Shown here piece after piece: positions 1 through 6,832 of a DNA stretch of 14,939 nt. Origin of the DNA: Candidatus Nitrosotenuis sp. (lineage in GTDB: Archaea; Thermoproteota; Nitrososphaeria; Nitrososphaerales; Nitrosopumilaceae); NCBI GenBank assembly GCA_023252015.1, contig JAHEXS010000015.1, forward strand, positions 1 to 14,939, read 5' to 3'. The notes beneath the pieces were generated by a model that saw only the letters and a program-made list of their open reading frames with translations, was not told the origin of the DNA and did no database searches. Position numbers and translations under genes: made by a program. Position 1 is the stretch's first letter, and the number at the start of each line of letters is the position of its first letter.

Positions 1-558
1 GTCTATTGCACGCAGTATGTCGCCAATCACACCAGCATCGTTTGACTGGAAGACTTTAGCGACAACGGATTCAACCAGCTTTCGATGCGAGATGTCTAAT
101 ATCACGCCAGAAAGATTTAGTTTAGAAAAGAATTTTGATGTAAATTCGATTATCTCTGCATCAGATTCAAGACTTGGCTTTCCATAGATTTCCAAATTCC
201 ATTGGTGAAAGAATCGATATCGGCCTTTTTGCGGTTCGTCATATCTCCATACACCACCAAAAGACGCAATCTTTGCTGGAAGTCTAAGTGACTTTTGTGC
301 TGCCAAGTAACGCGTCAATCCTACTGTAAAATCAAATCGAAGTGCTATCTCTCTGTCTCCTTTGTCTCTGAAAAAATAAATTTCATCTCTAATTGCAGGT
401 CCGCTCTTTGTCTCTATTACAGAAACAAGTTCGAGCGGAGACGGATCCATCAGACTAAAACTAAATGTCTTGCAGTTTTCAAGAAATATTTTCCTTACAT
501 ATTCAATTTTTGACAGCTCATCAGTTTCAAAATCTTTCATTCCCCTCGGAAGACTCAA
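1..558 (-). CDS. hisS: Histidyl-tRNA synthetase, N-terminal part (cut by window edge)
   Basis: Class II aminoacyl-tRNA synthetase that charges tRNA-His with histidine in the cytoplasm. Only the first 186 codons are visible; the gene runs off the left edge. The protein opens with SLPRGMKDF, the N-terminal signature of the family. It continues with the motif 1 region (FSLMDPSPLE), then RFDFTVGLTRY, and motif 2 in the form WRYDEPQKGRYRFFHQW, which contacts ATP and the tRNA acceptor end. I place the start at the TTG at 558, because the first ATG (at 540) would cut off the conserved SLPRG. A TTG start is normal for this window. It is divergent from archease, with 80 bases between them. The function is certain; the start is likely. 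Confidence 0.95.
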   Translation of the reverse strand, partial: MSLPRGMKDFETDELSKIEYVRKIFLENCKTFSFSLMDPSPLELVSVIETKSGPAIRDEIYFFRDKGDREIALRFDFTVGLTRYLAAQKSLRLPAKIASFGGVWRYDEPQKGRYRFFHQWNLEIYGKPSLESDAEIIEFTSKFFSKLNLSGVILDISHRKLVESVVAKVFQSNDAGVIGDILRAID

Positions 559-610
559 TTCAAAACAAACTGTGGAATTAATGCATTTAGACGTTGCTTA
601 TTTTTATCTA

Positions 611-618
611 TTAATAAT
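611..618 (+). promoter_or_regulatory. Candidate TATA box for archease
   Basis: TTAATAAT is centred about 25 bases before the TTG start of archease at 639. In archaea transcription begins about 25 bases after the TATA box, so this would give a nearly leaderless mRNA. A second A/T stretch (598-606) is an alternative. Inferred from spacing only. Confidence 0.35.
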
Positions 619-638
619 AGAAGCAGTCAAGCACAGTA

Positions 639-1055
639 TTGTCATATAGATATCTGGAGCACGCTACAGACGCAATCATCGAAGTTGAGGCATCCACACT
701 GGAAGAGGCATTTGTACTTGCAGGAAAATCTGTGGTAGATACAATTCTTGATTCTGAACTAGTCGAGGAGAAAAAAGAAAAAACGCTCATAGTTACTGGA
801 AAAGACCTCAGTTATTTGTTGTATAATTGGCTTGAGGAGATGATCATACTTACCATTACAGACGGCTTTGCTACAAAAAAAATCAATCTTCAAATTGAAA
901 AAAATTTGTCCTACAAGATCACAGCTGTTCTGATAGGCGAAGACATTAGCTTTGAGAAGCATCATTTTAAGGTTGAAATCAAATCTCCTACTTTTCATTT
1001 GATGGAGATAAAGCAGGAAAATGGCGTTATGATGCGTTTTCTTTTGGATCTCTAA
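639..1055 (+). CDS. Archease (activator of tRNA ligase RtcB)
   Basis: Small acidic protein of 138 aa, the usual archease length. Archease helps the RtcB ligase join tRNA exons and repair RNA ends by promoting guanylylation of RtcB. Family marks are the N-terminal YRYLEHATDA with a metal-binding aspartate (D11), LEEAF near residue 22, the central NWLEEM segment, and a C-terminal block ending MEIKQENGVMMRFLLDL with the conserved terminal aspartate. The start is TTG; no better upstream start fits, since the conserved SYRYLEH begins immediately. It stands first in a short plus-strand pair with the thioredoxin gene, 33 bases apart. rtcB itself is not in the window. Role is from the known family. 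Confidence 0.93.
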   Translation: MSYRYLEHATDAIIEVEASTLEEAFVLAGKSVVDTILDSELVEEKKEKTLIVTGKDLSYLLYNWLEEMIILTITDGFATKKINLQIEKNLSYKITAVLIGEDISFEKHHFKVEIKSPTFHLMEIKQENGVMMRFLLDL

Positions 1056-1059
1056 ATTA

Positions 1060-1067
1060 TTAAATAT
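1060..1067 (+). promoter_or_regulatory. Candidate TATA box for thioredoxin
   Basis: TTAAATAT is centred about 25 bases before the ATG at 1089, just after the archease stop. This suggests that thioredoxin has its own leaderless or short-leader transcript. Positional inference. Confidence 0.4.
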
Positions 1068-1088
1068 CAAATTGTCAATCAGGTTTTC

Positions 1089-1490
1089 ATGGAAGATCCT
1101 GAAATCGAAAAAATCAAGCAGCGAAAACTGGCAGATATGCTAAAACAGCAATCTGATGCAATAGCTCAAGCTCAGGTAAGTGTACTTGATTTGGATCAGG
1201 CAAACTTTGATCAGACTGTTTCGAAAGGTCTTGTCTTGGTAGATTTTTGGGCAGAGTGGTGCGGACCATGCAAATCAATGCACCCAATTTTTAATAGAAT
1301 GGCAAAAAAATACAGATACATCAAATTTGCTCGAGTCAATGTTGACAAATGTCAGGACATTTCCATGCGATTTGGAGTTCAGTCGATACCGACATTTATC
1401 ATGTTTAAAAACGGACAGCCAGTAGACAGAATGATTGGCGCGGTTGGTGAACCGGGCATTCATATGATTGCCAAAAAATATCAGACGTAA
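1089..1490 (+). CDS. Thioredoxin with a charged N-terminal extension
   Basis: Cytoplasmic dithiol-disulfide oxidoreductase of 133 aa. The thioredoxin fold starts near residue 31 (VSVLDLDQANF). The active site WCGPC is at residues 57-61 inside FWAEWCGPCK, and the cis-proline motif SIPT is near residues 99-102, followed by FKNGQ and the final helix. Classical thioredoxins have about 105-110 residues; here about 28 extra residues precede the domain. They begin MEDPEIEKIKQRKLADML, which looks like the opening of the PDCD5-family DNA-binding protein rather than a signal peptide. There is no hydrophobic segment, so it is cytoplasmic. Its 3' end overlaps the convergent infB stop by 10 bases. The enzyme class is secure; the role of the extension is unknown. 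Confidence 0.93.
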   Translation: MEDPEIEKIKQRKLADMLKQQSDAIAQAQVSVLDLDQANFDQTVSKGLVLVDFWAEWCGPCKSMHPIFNRMAKKYRYIKFARVNVDKCQDISMRFGVQSIPTFIMFKNGQPVDRMIGAVGEPGIHMIAKKYQT

Positions 1491-3265
1491 CCGTAAGCAG
1501 CATCAGCTTTTCGCTGAATTTCTAAAATTTCATTTAGTGCGGTTTGTTCTTCTGCGGATAATTTATGTGAAAATCTTTCAATCAGGAGTTTTGCCTCCGA
1601 AGACTTGGGCAACGAGTAGAAAACATCTTCTTCCAAAATTTGCCTTCCAATCATCACATCTTGTATAGAGCAGGCAACTTCCTGGCCCTGCATTGCAATG
1701 CTTATTGATTTTTTTCCGTCCTGCAGCTGGTGAACTACGCCTATTTTTCTGCCTTGCTTGTTCATGATTGGTATTTTTTGTCGCACTTTGCCCACATCAA
1801 CATGTATTCCAAAAACTGCGGGATTGCTATTTCGAAATATGTAGCCCTTAAGAAATGTAAATTTACAAATAGGTGTGATTTCGCCAAATATCGCATCGTC
1901 TTCATTTGCAGAATCTTCTGTGACCCAATTGGTGTAATTGTCAATTAGGCTGTAGATCACCTTGTCACTGAAGATTTTGATGTGATTGTTTTCTGCCTCC
2001 TCTTGAGCATCCGGAAATACCTTTACATTAAATGCTAAAACTACTCCCAGATGCCGGTCATTGTCTTTGATTACTTTGGCTTCCATGACATCACGCCGGG
2101 TTACAGACCCGATGTCTGCTTTTGCGATGGGCACTTGTGAGCGTCTGAGCATTTCAGTCAATGCTTCAAGCGAACCTATAGTATCGCATCTTATAATGAC
2201 TCCATTTGTTTCAGTGTTTACAAACACTGATTTCATTTCCGATTCTATAATTTTTTTAAATTCTTCTATTTCTGATTCATCACTTGTCACATAGACGGTA
2301 CTTCCAGGGAGTACCCCCTCCAAGTCCGGCGATGCAATTTTAATTCCTGCTGCAGCCTCAACTTGGTTTACTGGTTTGAATTTGTCGCGAGGATCACGCA
2401 TTTCGTCAAGCGGTTTTGGTAGCAACATTGCTTTTGGTTTTGTAACAATTACAGAATCTCTTTTTGCAACAATTACGCTGTCTCCTTTTTTCATCTGGCC
2501 ATCAATTAAGATCATATTAGCTGTAGTTCCAAGTCCAACCTCGTCATTTACCTCAAGAATGATTCCACGGCTTGGTTTTTCTTCCTGGGTAAGTCTTTTT
2601 TGCAAATATTGCTGAGTCAGTCCAACAAGTACGGTTAGGAGTTCAGGTATTCCAACGCCGGTTCTTGCACTGACTGGAACAATTGCGATTTCTTTTGAAA
2701 AATCTTGTATTCTATAGAATGCCTCTGACTGGTATCCAAGAATTGAGAGCGTGCCAACCACATTGTAGATTTGCTCATCAATTGTCGTCTGCATGAATTG
2801 ATCCTGTTGTTTTATCGCTTGCGTGATGTATGGAGTGTCAACTTTTCTCCAACCTGGAATCTGATCAACTTTGTTTAACGCTATGACAAATGGAACCTTT
2901 CTTGCTTGGAGAATTTTGAGGCTTTCGCTTGTTTGAGGTTGGAATCCTCTGTTTGTATCCACTACCAAAATTGCAATGTCAGCCGCAGAGCCACCCCTTG
3001 TCCTAAGATTTGTAAATACTTCGTGTCCAGGAGTATCGATTACCAAAAGGCCCGGTACTTCGTGTTCTGTTTTTGTTAATTTGTCATATAACTGACCACA
3101 CATGCTTTTGATGGTATCAGTTGGAAGAAAGCTTGCACCTATGTGTTGGGTAATTCCACCTGCCTCTCTTCCTTGAACGCCTGTTCCACGGATTTTATCA
3201 AGTAGGGAGGTTTTACCAGAGTCTACATGGCCCAAAACGGCCACTATTGGTTGTCGAATTCGCAA
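1481..3265 (-). CDS. infB: Translation initiation factor aIF5B (IF-2 homologue)
   Basis: GTPase of 594 aa, the typical archaeal length, that promotes joining of the ribosomal subunits and initiator-tRNA positioning. The G domain is complete: G1 GHVDSGKT at 12-19, G2 in GGITQHIGA at 36-44, G3 DTPGH at 77-81, G4 NKVD at 131-134, and a SAR motif near 199. Domain II follows (GIILEVNDEVGLGTTANMIL), then the alpha/beta domain III and the C-terminal beta barrel (FGEITPICKFTFLKGYIF). No long eukaryotic-type N-terminal extension is present. ATG start, 6 bases after the ndk stop, so it is the last gene of the ribosomal operon. Convergent with thioredoxin with a 10-base overlap. Confidence 0.97.
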   Translation of the reverse strand: MRIRQPIVAVLGHVDSGKTSLLDKIRGTGVQGREAGGITQHIGASFLPTDTIKSMCGQLYDKLTKTEHEVPGLLVIDTPGHEVFTNLRTRGGSAADIAILVVDTNRGFQPQTSESLKILQARKVPFVIALNKVDQIPGWRKVDTPYITQAIKQQDQFMQTTIDEQIYNVVGTLSILGYQSEAFYRIQDFSKEIAIVPVSARTGVGIPELLTVLVGLTQQYLQKRLTQEEKPSRGIILEVNDEVGLGTTANMILIDGQMKKGDSVIVAKRDSVIVTKPKAMLLPKPLDEMRDPRDKFKPVNQVEAAAGIKIASPDLEGVLPGSTVYVTSDESEIEEFKKIIESEMKSVFVNTETNGVIIRCDTIGSLEALTEMLRRSQVPIAKADIGSVTRRDVMEAKVIKDNDRHLGVVLAFNVKVFPDAQEEAENNHIKIFSDKVIYSLIDNYTNWVTEDSANEDDAIFGEITPICKFTFLKGYIFRNSNPAVFGIHVDVGKVRQKIPIMNKQGRKIGVVHQLQDGKKSISIAMQGQEVACSIQDVMIGRQILEEDVFYSLPKSSEAKLLIERFSHKLSAEEQTALNEILEIQRKADAAYGYV

Positions 3266-3271
3266 CGCAAC

Positions 3272-3673
3272 TCACTGAAATACTACCCTCGCTTCCTTTT
3301 CAAAACTTTCCTCAGAGTCGGATGCGTGAATGATATTGTCTGAGAACCCAAGTCCAAAATCTCCACGGATTGAGCCCGGTGCCGCTTCAAATGATTTTGT
3401 TACCCCAATCATCAGCCTTGTTGTGGCGACTGCGTTGTTTCCTTCAATTACAGCTGCAACAACTGGGCCAGATGTGATAAATTCTACCAATTCACCAAAG
3501 AAAGGTTTTGTGTTGTGAACTGAGTAAAAGTCCTCTGCTTGAGCTTTTGTGAATGTAAACATTTTGAGTTTTAAAATTTTGAATCCTTTATTTTCAAATC
3601 TGCTAACTATTTGCCCGGTTAATTTTCTCGCTACTGCGTCTGGTTTTACTATGAAAAGAGTTTGTTCAGCCAA
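3272..3673 (-). CDS. ndk: Nucleoside diphosphate kinase
   Basis: Transfers the gamma phosphate between nucleoside triphosphates and diphosphates through a phospho-histidine, balancing NTP and dNTP pools. The 133 residues match the short archaeal/bacterial form. Visible motifs are FIVKPDAV near residue 7, TKPFFGELVEFITSGPV at 55-71, the nucleotide-binding PGSIRGDFG at 99-107, and the catalytic histidine H116 in NIIHASDS. The start is TTG; MAEQTLFIVKPDA is the expected N terminus. It lies between rpl24e (10 bases upstream) and infB (6 bases downstream), an order familiar from other archaea, where NTP supply and translation genes are cotranscribed. Confidence 0.96.
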   Translation of the reverse strand: MAEQTLFIVKPDAVARKLTGQIVSRFENKGFKILKLKMFTFTKAQAEDFYSVHNTKPFFGELVEFITSGPVVAAVIEGNNAVATTRLMIGVTKSFEAAPGSIRGDFGLGFSDNIIHASDSEESFEKEARVVFQ

Positions 3674-3683
3674 TTTTTCTGTT

Positions 3684-3884
3684 TTATTTTTTGACGATTC
3701 CGCCTTTCTGATATTTCTTAGTCCACTTGAGCGTACGTGGATCGCGTTTTAGTACCAACATGTTCTTTTTGCATTTTGGAGAACAAAACCATAGAACTGT
3801 TCCGTCATTTTTTACAAGCATGGTACCGGAACCTCTGGAAACTGGTCTATTACAAAAACTGCAAGGTTTTACTAGAAGGCTCAA
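3684..3884 (-). CDS. rpl24e: 50S ribosomal protein L24e
   Basis: Small zinc-binding protein of the large ribosomal subunit, 66 aa, the archaeal length. The zinc knuckle is formed by C8, C11, C34 and C38 (CSFC and CSPKC). The body KNDGTVLWFCSPKC and the C-terminal PRTLKWTKKY are diagnostic of L24e. The start is TTG at 3884; only 6 residues precede the first cysteine, as usual. Seven bases separate it from the rps28e stop, so the two are cotranscribed. Confidence 0.95.
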   Translation of the reverse strand: MSLLVKPCSFCNRPVSRGSGTMLVKNDGTVLWFCSPKCKKNMLVLKRDPRTLKWTKKYQKGGIVKK

Positions 3885-3891
3885 GTTTTAA

Positions 3892-4107
3892 TCACCTTAT
3901 TTTTTTAGCTTCGCGTTCTGTTTCTCGCAGCATCAAAATATCAGACATTCTTACGGAGCCTTTTACGTTTCTTGTAAGAATTCTTCCCTTGTCTCTTCCA
4001 CTTAGAATTTTTACTCTAACTTGAGTAATTTCGCCTGCAATTCCAGTCTTACCGACAAGCTGTATTACTTCAGCAGATACTACATCTTCCGTTTGGGAAG
4101 TACTCAT
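3892..4107 (-). CDS. rps28e: 30S ribosomal protein S28e
   Basis: Small-subunit protein of 71 aa with an OB-like beta barrel, located near the mRNA exit channel. The family pattern is clear: AEVIQLVGKTGIAGEITQVRVKILSG, then GRILTRNVKGSVRMSDILMLRETERE, ending in the basic KKIR. ATG start, two bases after the rpl7ae stop, so it is translationally coupled. The pair L7Ae-S28e followed by L24e-ndk is a conserved archaeal arrangement. Confidence 0.96.
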   Translation of the reverse strand: MSTSQTEDVVSAEVIQLVGKTGIAGEITQVRVKILSGRDKGRILTRNVKGSVRMSDILMLRETEREAKKIR

Positions 4108-4109
4108 TG

Positions 4110-4487
4110 CTACTTGCCACCTTTAATTTTCTTTATTGAAGAAACTACTTCTTCAACAATGTGGTTAGCATCGCCTGCATCAATTATTGCTGCGGCGGCA
4201 GATGTTACATCAATGCCTAATGCCTTTCCCAAGTCTTGCTTGCTTGGAACAAATGCGTATGCGGCGTTTTGCTCTTCGCAGATAATTGGAAGATGTGCTA
4301 CTACCTCTGGAGGCTCTACATCTTCTGCAATAACTATTAGTTTGCTAATTCCTCTTTCGATTGCCTTTGTTGCTTCGTTTGTTCCTTTTTTAACCTTGCC
4401 GCTTTGCGATGCAACTCTAACTGCCTCAAGTATTGGATTTACCAAGTCAGCTGGAGTCTCGAATTTTACGTAATAAGCCTTAGCCAA
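4110..4487 (-). CDS. rpl7ae: 50S ribosomal protein L7Ae (kink-turn binding)
   Basis: RNA-binding protein of 125 aa that recognises kink-turns in 23S rRNA and, in archaea, in box C/D and H/ACA guide RNAs and RNase P. Family marks are VKKGTNEATKAIERG at residues 32-46, the core LIVIAEDVEPPEVVAHLP, and the CEEQNAAYAFVPSKQDLGKALG segment whose loop contacts the kink-turn. The start is TTG at 4487; the nearby ATG at 4500 is out of frame and meets a stop at once. GGTGAT (4493-4498) lies just upstream and can act as a ribosome binding site. It is the first gene of the operon L7Ae-S28e-L24e-ndk-infB; a promoter should lie in the 60 bases before it. Confidence 0.96.
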   Translation of the reverse strand: MAKAYYVKFETPADLVNPILEAVRVASQSGKVKKGTNEATKAIERGISKLIVIAEDVEPPEVVAHLPIICEEQNAAYAFVPSKQDLGKALGIDVTSAAAAIIDAGDANHIVEEVVSSIKKIKGGK

Positions 4488-4547
4488 TTATATCACCCAT
4501 AGGGATCATTTCCATTCTTTGGGTTCTTTAACATCGCCTTATTAGTG

Positions 4548-5897
4548 TTATCTGTCTAGAATTGAGTTTACTTTTTTGGTATATTTTGACATAAGGGTAA
4601 CGAGTTTTTCCTCAGAATTTGCCTCCGCGTATATTCTTGCGATTGGTTCTGTACCACTGGGTCTAATCATTATCCAATTGCTCTCATCAAAAATAAGCTT
4701 GATTCCATCTGTGGTATCATAGTTTTTGTGTTCCTTTTTTAGTTGTGCGATTATTTTCTCTGCCTCTTTTTTAGTGCATTGAACTTTGTCCTTTGTTGTG
4801 TATGATGGCGGCAAAGAAGACGTTTCTTCAGATACGGTTTTGCCAGAATCTGCAATGAGATTCAAGACCAGTGCTAGAGTCATCGAGCCATCTCGCACTT
4901 GGTTGTGCTTGCCGTACATAAAACCGCCATTTTCCTCAAAACCAACTAGTGCTTTTTCTGGAACCATTCTTCTTGATACCTCAACACTTCCAACCTTTGT
5001 CCTAATCACCTTTGATTTTGTTTTGGAAGCTATTGCTTCTATGACTGAGCTTGAATTAAGACAAGTTACAATTTTTGATTTAGGGTTTTTCTTTAAAAGA
5101 TAATTTGCTAAAAGCAGTGCGGATTTGTCGCCAGTAAGAATTTTTCCATGATTGTCGCAAAATATGCTCCTGTCCCCATCGCCATCAAATGCTACACCAA
5201 AATCTGCCTTTTTTTCTATCACCGTTCTTGATAATTTTTGCAAGTTGCTTGGCGTTGGTTCTGATCCTCTTCCTGAAAACTGTCCGTCGATTTTTTCATT
5301 AATCAGAAAAGTTGTGCAGCCAAGTTCTTTGCAGAGATTTGGTGCAGCTACTGCTTGTGCTCCATTGCCAAGATCTAGTGCAACTTTGAATTTTTTTGAT
5401 TTGATTTTGCTTGCGCTTACCTTGGACTTTATTCCATCAAGATATGTCCTAATTACTCTTGATTCAGTGTAAGTTTTGCCAAACTTTTTGGGATTTTTTA
5501 TCCATTTTTTGTTAAAGTAAATGTTTTCTATGATCAATTCGTCTTCTCGCGAAATTTCTACACCGTCTTTCGCAGCTGGTTTTAGGCCATTATATTGTGG
5601 AGGGTTGTGGGATGCGGTGATCATTATTCCACCCGAATATCCAAGTGCTTTTGTGGCATATTCCAGTGCGGGAGTTGGAACAAGACCTGCCAATTTACAA
5701 TCAAGGCCGCAGTAGTTTATGGTTGAACATACTACTTTTGCAATAAGCGGACTAGAATCCCGTCCGTCATAGCCCACAAGAATTGGGCCTTTTTTGAAAT
5801 AAGTTGCAATTGATGAAACAATATCAGAAATAAATTCTAGGCTGAATTCCTCTGAGAAAATTCCACGGATTCCATTTGTTCCAAATAATTTTGCCAT
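4548..5897 (-). CDS. glmM: Phosphoglucosamine mutase / phosphomannomutase family
   Basis: Alpha-D-phosphohexomutase of 449 aa that moves phosphate between positions 1 and 6 of a hexose phosphate, feeding UDP-GlcNAc or GDP-mannose synthesis for glycans and the S-layer. All four functional loops are present: TASHNPPQYNGLKP with the phospho-serine S96, the metal-binding DGDGDR at 238-243, the sugar-specificity loop GFEENGGF at 319-326, and the phosphate-binding RPSGTEP at 412-418. The N terminus KLFGTNGIRG is also typical. ATG start. It lies 34 bases after the membrane-protein gene and may be cotranscribed with it. The exact sugar cannot be read from sequence; archaeal members are often bifunctional, so the glmM symbol is tentative. 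Confidence 0.9.
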   Translation of the reverse strand: MAKLFGTNGIRGIFSEEFSLEFISDIVSSIATYFKKGPILVGYDGRDSSPLIAKVVCSTINYCGLDCKLAGLVPTPALEYATKALGYSGGIMITASHNPPQYNGLKPAAKDGVEISREDELIIENIYFNKKWIKNPKKFGKTYTESRVIRTYLDGIKSKVSASKIKSKKFKVALDLGNGAQAVAAPNLCKELGCTTFLINEKIDGQFSGRGSEPTPSNLQKLSRTVIEKKADFGVAFDGDGDRSIFCDNHGKILTGDKSALLLANYLLKKNPKSKIVTCLNSSSVIEAIASKTKSKVIRTKVGSVEVSRRMVPEKALVGFEENGGFMYGKHNQVRDGSMTLALVLNLIADSGKTVSEETSSLPPSYTTKDKVQCTKKEAEKIIAQLKKEHKNYDTTDGIKLIFDESNWIMIRPSGTEPIARIYAEANSEEKLVTLMSKYTKKVNSILDR

Positions 5898-5931
5898 TGA
5901 TTCTTCTTTTTATGAGCTAGATTTGTGCTTT

Positions 5932-6528
5932 TCAGGTTTCTTGTAATTTGCGTTCAATGATGCGATTTTTTGTTATGATTCTGGTAATTACTACAATTAT
6001 GATTGCGACTAGCAAGAACGGGATCCAATCATATCCTTGAAAAGTTATCATTCTGTTGATTATCGGTATAAACAGCGGAAAAGAAGTCGTGCCGCCAAGT
6101 AAGATATCAAAAGAAACATGTGCCAAAACAGTAGAAAGGCAAATTGCTCCAAGCAAATAGTCTTTTTTTCCCACAAAGAACATCATTAGTGGTAGTGAGA
6201 TCACCCCAAACAGAATAGAGTGAGCCATGCGCGGAACTGCTTCCAAATTTAGAAATTGAAGTAAATGATCTGCATCTAGTGCAATCGGAAATATTCCTGC
6301 AATGGTAAGATATCGAATGCGCGTACTGGCAACCCCCACAGTTAGGCCAAAGACCACATGACCCAGTATGTGTGGTATGGAGATTTCGCTGATCTCTAAT
6401 GGGTTTCCAATCAGATATGACCGTGGCAGGAAATGCTCAAATGTTGGGAATACTCCAAGTATTGAAAATGCTGCAGAAAGGGATGCGTAAAGGATTATCG
6501 ATTTTAGGATAAATCGAAGAGATTTCAA
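5932..6528 (-). CDS. Membrane protein, DUF457/YdjM-type putative metal-dependent hydrolase
   Basis: Predicted integral membrane protein of 198 aa. Hydrophobic segments lie at about 7-27, 53-83, 103-119, 125-145 and 167-185, followed by a basic tail (TKNRIIERK). Conserved-looking polar residues are spaced as in the YdjM/DUF457 family: H53 and H57 (PHILGHVVFG), D85/D87/H88 (ALDADHLLQF), H103-S104 (RMAHSILFG), and H137/D141 (LAHVSFDILLGG) followed by FPLFIP. Such His/Asp pairs suggest a metal site within or beside the membrane, but the substrate of the family is not established. The start is TTG, preceded by a TATA-like GATAAAAATTAT (6551-6562, minus strand) at leaderless spacing. It sits upstream of the phosphohexomutase. 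Confidence 0.72.
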   Translation of the reverse strand: MKSLRFILKSIILYASLSAAFSILGVFPTFEHFLPRSYLIGNPLEISEISIPHILGHVVFGLTVGVASTRIRYLTIAGIFPIALDADHLLQFLNLEAVPRMAHSILFGVISLPLMMFFVGKKDYLLGAICLSTVLAHVSFDILLGGTTSFPLFIPIINRMITFQGYDWIPFLLVAIIIVVITRIITKNRIIERKLQET

Positions 6529-6550
6529 TTTGGATAGTTTTTACCAATAC

Positions 6551-6562
6551 ATAATTTTTATC
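6551..6562 (-). promoter_or_regulatory. Candidate TATA box for the DUF457-type gene
   Basis: On the minus strand the segment reads GATAAAAATTAT, centred about 28 bases before the TTG at 6528. It fits an archaeal TATA element giving a leaderless transcript of the membrane-protein/mutase pair. Positional inference. Confidence 0.4.
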
Positions 6563-6579
6563 AACTGTTTTTTTTTTTG

Positions 6580-6598
6580 TTTGAATTTGTCATTCAAA
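6580..6598. repeat. Inverted repeat beside a T11 run
   Basis: TTTGAAT (6580-6586) and ATTCAAA (6592-6598) are perfect 7-base arms around TTGTC. An unbroken run of eleven T lies at 6568-6578. The repeat is between two divergent transcription units (minus-strand membrane protein, plus-strand tRNA-Leu) and could be an operator. Nothing ties it to a known regulator. Confidence 0.4.
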
Positions 6599-6625
6599 GG
6601 TGATTTTTGCTCATTAGGTGCGATT

Positions 6626-6645
6626 TTGGTTGCAATGGTAACCAA
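6626..6645. repeat. Inverted repeat upstream of tRNA-Leu
   Basis: TTGGTT (6626-6631) and AACCAA (6640-6645) are perfect 6-base arms separated by 8 bases, ending 28 bases before the tRNA-Leu gene. The 20-bp span would suit a dimeric DNA-binding protein. It overlaps the place where a tRNA promoter TATA box would be expected. Function not known. Confidence 0.4.
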
Positions 6646-6673
6646 TAAGTTTGTGTAAAATTGGAGCATCACT

Positions 6674-6761
6674 GCGGAAGTCGCCCAGCCCGGTCAAAGG
6701 CGTAAGGTTTAGGCCCTTATCTCTTAGGGGTTCGTGGGTTCAAATCCCACCTTCCGCACCA
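6674..6761 (+). tRNA. tRNA-Leu (anticodon UAG), CCA encoded
   Basis: A class II tRNA of 85 nt plus encoded CCA. The acceptor stem is GCGGAAG (6674-6680) with CTTCCGC (6751-6757), and the discriminator base is A. The D arm holds AGCCCGGTCAAA, as in other archaeal leucine tRNAs. The anticodon stem TAAGG/CCTTA encloses the loop TTTAGGC, so the anticodon is TAG and reads CUA. A long variable arm (TCTCTTAGGGGTTC) is followed by the T arm GTGGG-TTCAAAT-CCCAC. The anticodon loop has the normal 7 bases, so there is no canonical intron. Confidence 0.96.
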
Positions 6762-6832
6762 TAAACTCTTTTTACAAAAAATATCCAAAATCAGACTAGA
6801 GAATTAATAAGGTCAATTTGTGATACAATTCT

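Noticed and set aside
4494..4500. ATG at 4500 as the start of rpl7ae
   Set aside because: It is in a different frame and meets a stop codon after six codons.
6568..6578. T11 run as a terminator
   Set aside because: No plus-strand gene ends before it; it lies between divergent genes, so termination has nothing to act on.
6706..6725. Intron in the tRNA-Leu anticodon region
   Set aside because: The anticodon stem and 7-base loop are intact; the extra length is the normal long variable arm of a class II tRNA.
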